Assembly (NCBI RefSeq): GCF_000829825.1
Contig: NZ_JXSL01000020.1
Span: 186,001-250,000, forward strand
Source: Paramagnetospirillum magnetotacticum MS-1
GTDB taxonomy: Bacteria > Pseudomonadota > Alphaproteobacteria > Rhodospirillales > Magnetospirillaceae
Direction: 5' to 3'
Length of the DNA stretch: 64,000 nt
The position numbers and the translations under genes are program-made. Within the stretch, counting starts at the first letter, position 1; each line of letters begins with the position of its first letter. Below are positions 63,801 through 64,000 of the stretch, one piece after another. The notes under the pieces were generated by a model. The model did not search any database. It saw only the letters and a list, made by a program, of their open reading frames with translations, and had not been told where the DNA came from.

Positions 63801-64000
63801 CGTGGAGAAGGACGAGCGCGCGCTCGCCATCGAGCGGGCGGAAATCGAGCGTCTGGCCAAGGACCGCGACGACGAGCGTCACATCCTGGAGCGGTCGTTC
63901 TTCGCCCGTCTCAAGGCGCTGATCCTCGGCAAGAAGGTCGTCTCGGGTCCCAAGGGCATCAAGGCCGGTACCGTTCTTACCGACGCCAATATGGACGAAC
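60889..64000 (+). CDS. rpoB: RNA polymerase beta subunit (C-terminal part beyond the window)
   Basis: 1,037 codons visible; the frame is open at the right edge (full length about 1,390). ATG 60889 with GAGGAG. Typical segments: [65 protein letters not shown] (the rifampicin region), [19 protein letters not shown], and [17 protein letters not shown]. No disruption. The frame and codon use are those of a highly expressed gene. Confidence 0.99.
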   Translation, partial: MAKSYTGRKRVRKSFGRIPTVAPMPNLIEVQKSSYDHFLQMDTAPEARGNVGLQEVFKSVFPIKDFSERGTLEFVRYELEQPKYDVEECQQRGMTFAAPLKVTLRLVVWDIDEDTGSRSIRDIKEQDVYMGDMPLMTSNGTFVINGTERVIVSQMHRSPGVFFDHDKGKTHSSGKYLFAARVIPYRGSWLDFEFDAKDLVYVRIDRRRKLPVTTLLYALDGLNTAQLRVARAAEGRGLEQSEIKGMTSEEILSYFYGKVVYTRGPKGWKTPFDAERLKGVKLVSDLIDAKTGEKVADAGAKMTPRLGKKLKEAGLTDIQIFTEDMVGQYVAEDIINEQTGEIFTEAGDELTAALVAELEKAGISELPVLAIDHINVGPYMRNTLAIDKNSSREEALIDIYRVMRPGEPPTLETAEALFQGLFFDSERYDLSAVGRVKMNSRLNTPEVADTVRVLRKEDILGVIKVLVELKDGKGEIDDIDHLGNRRVRSVGELMENQYRVGLLRMERAIRERMSSVDIDSVMPHDLINAKPAAAAVREFFGSSQLSQFMDQTNPLSEITHKRRLSALGPGGLTRERAGFEVRDVHPTHYGRICPIETPEGPNIGLINSLATYARVNQYGFIEAPYRKVFDGRVTSDVVYLSAMEEGRYTVAQANSILDADGRFTEDLVSCRRAGDFVMVPANEINMIDVSPKQLVSVAAALIPFLENDDANRALMGSNMQRQAVPLIRAEAPLVGTGMEQAVARDSGAAITAKRTGVVDQVDATRVVIRATEETQASASGVDIYNLLKFQRSNQNTCITQRPLVKVGDLIAKGDIIADGPSTQLGELALGRNVLVAFMPWNGYNFEDSILISERIVRDDVFTSIHIEEFEVMARDTKLGQEEITRDIPNVGEEALKNLDEAGIVYIGAEVKPGDILVGKVTPKGESPMTPEEKLLRAIFGEKASDVRDTSLRLPPGVSGTIVEVRVFSRRGVEKDERALAIERAEIERLAKDRDDERHILERSFFARLKALILGKKVVSGPKGIKAGTVLTDANMDE

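Noticed and set aside
60781-63882. A 1,033-codon open frame on the minus strand
   Set aside because: A shadow of rpoB caused by strong GC codon bias; rpoB is unmistakable on the other strand.

Overview
The window is GC-rich, densely coding alphaproteobacterial chromosome. Gene content suggests a denitrifying Rhodospirillales bacterium close to Magnetospirillum (inference). The grounds are a cd1 nitrite reductase (nirS) with a full heme d1 operon, an NDUFS4-like complex I subunit, bacteriohemerythrins, many two-component and c-di-GMP proteins, and alphaproteobacterial palindromic repeats. No magnetosome genes, phage, insertion sequence or CRISPR array is visible.

Layout. 1-9.3 kb: a two-component pair cut by the left edge, an unrecognised 602-residue protein, an OprB-like porin, an NDUFS4-like protein, tRNA-Arg, a PilZ protein, an alpha/beta hydrolase and an HD-GYP phosphodiesterase. 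9.3-21.2 kb: the denitrification island. nirS and two Crp/Fnr regulators lie on the minus strand. A divergent plus-strand operon follows: nirT-like fusion, cupredoxin, cytochrome c, nirF, nirD, nirL, nirG, nirH, nirJ, nirN. Several FNR/DNR-type boxes (TTGAC or TTGAT half sites) lie around it, and a perfect one precedes the HD-GYP gene. 21.2-30.5 kb: a secreted protein, a periplasmic binding protein with a histidine kinase, a ZntB-like transporter, an EAL protein, two hemerythrin-like proteins and a UvrD-type helicase. 30.7-33.7 kb: a membrane-anchored coiled-coil protein built from an exact 25-residue repeat. 33.8-42.1 kb: HIT, SGNH, acyl-CoA synthetase-like, bfd, SLC13-type permease, DEAD-box helicase and Nudix genes, separated by palindromic repeats. 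42.2-52.7 kb: a signalling cluster, a 53-residue Cys-rich protein, two YceI genes flanking a cytochrome b561, another PAS kinase, mlaA, and a glutamate-receptor-like channel. 52.8-64 kb: tRNA-Thr, a polytopic membrane protein, rlmB, then tRNA-Tyr, tRNA-Gly, tuf, tRNA-Trp, secE, nusG, rplK, rplA, rplJ, rplL and rpoB, cut by the right edge.

How the genes work together. The nir region encodes periplasmic nitrite reductase, candidate electron donors (multiheme quinol oxidase, cupredoxin, cytochrome c) and the route from siroheme to heme d1. The adjacent Crp/Fnr proteins and the shared boxes suggest coordinated control by low oxygen or nitric oxide, possibly extending to c-di-GMP turnover through the HD-GYP protein. 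The observations most worth a second look are the 25-residue repeat protein, the palindromic repeat that supplies the NirN signal-peptide region, the NirT fusion with an extra CX3CH site, the DNR box at the HD-GYP gene, the prokaryotic glutamate-receptor-like channel, the degenerate hemerythrin and the mismatched tRNA-Gly.
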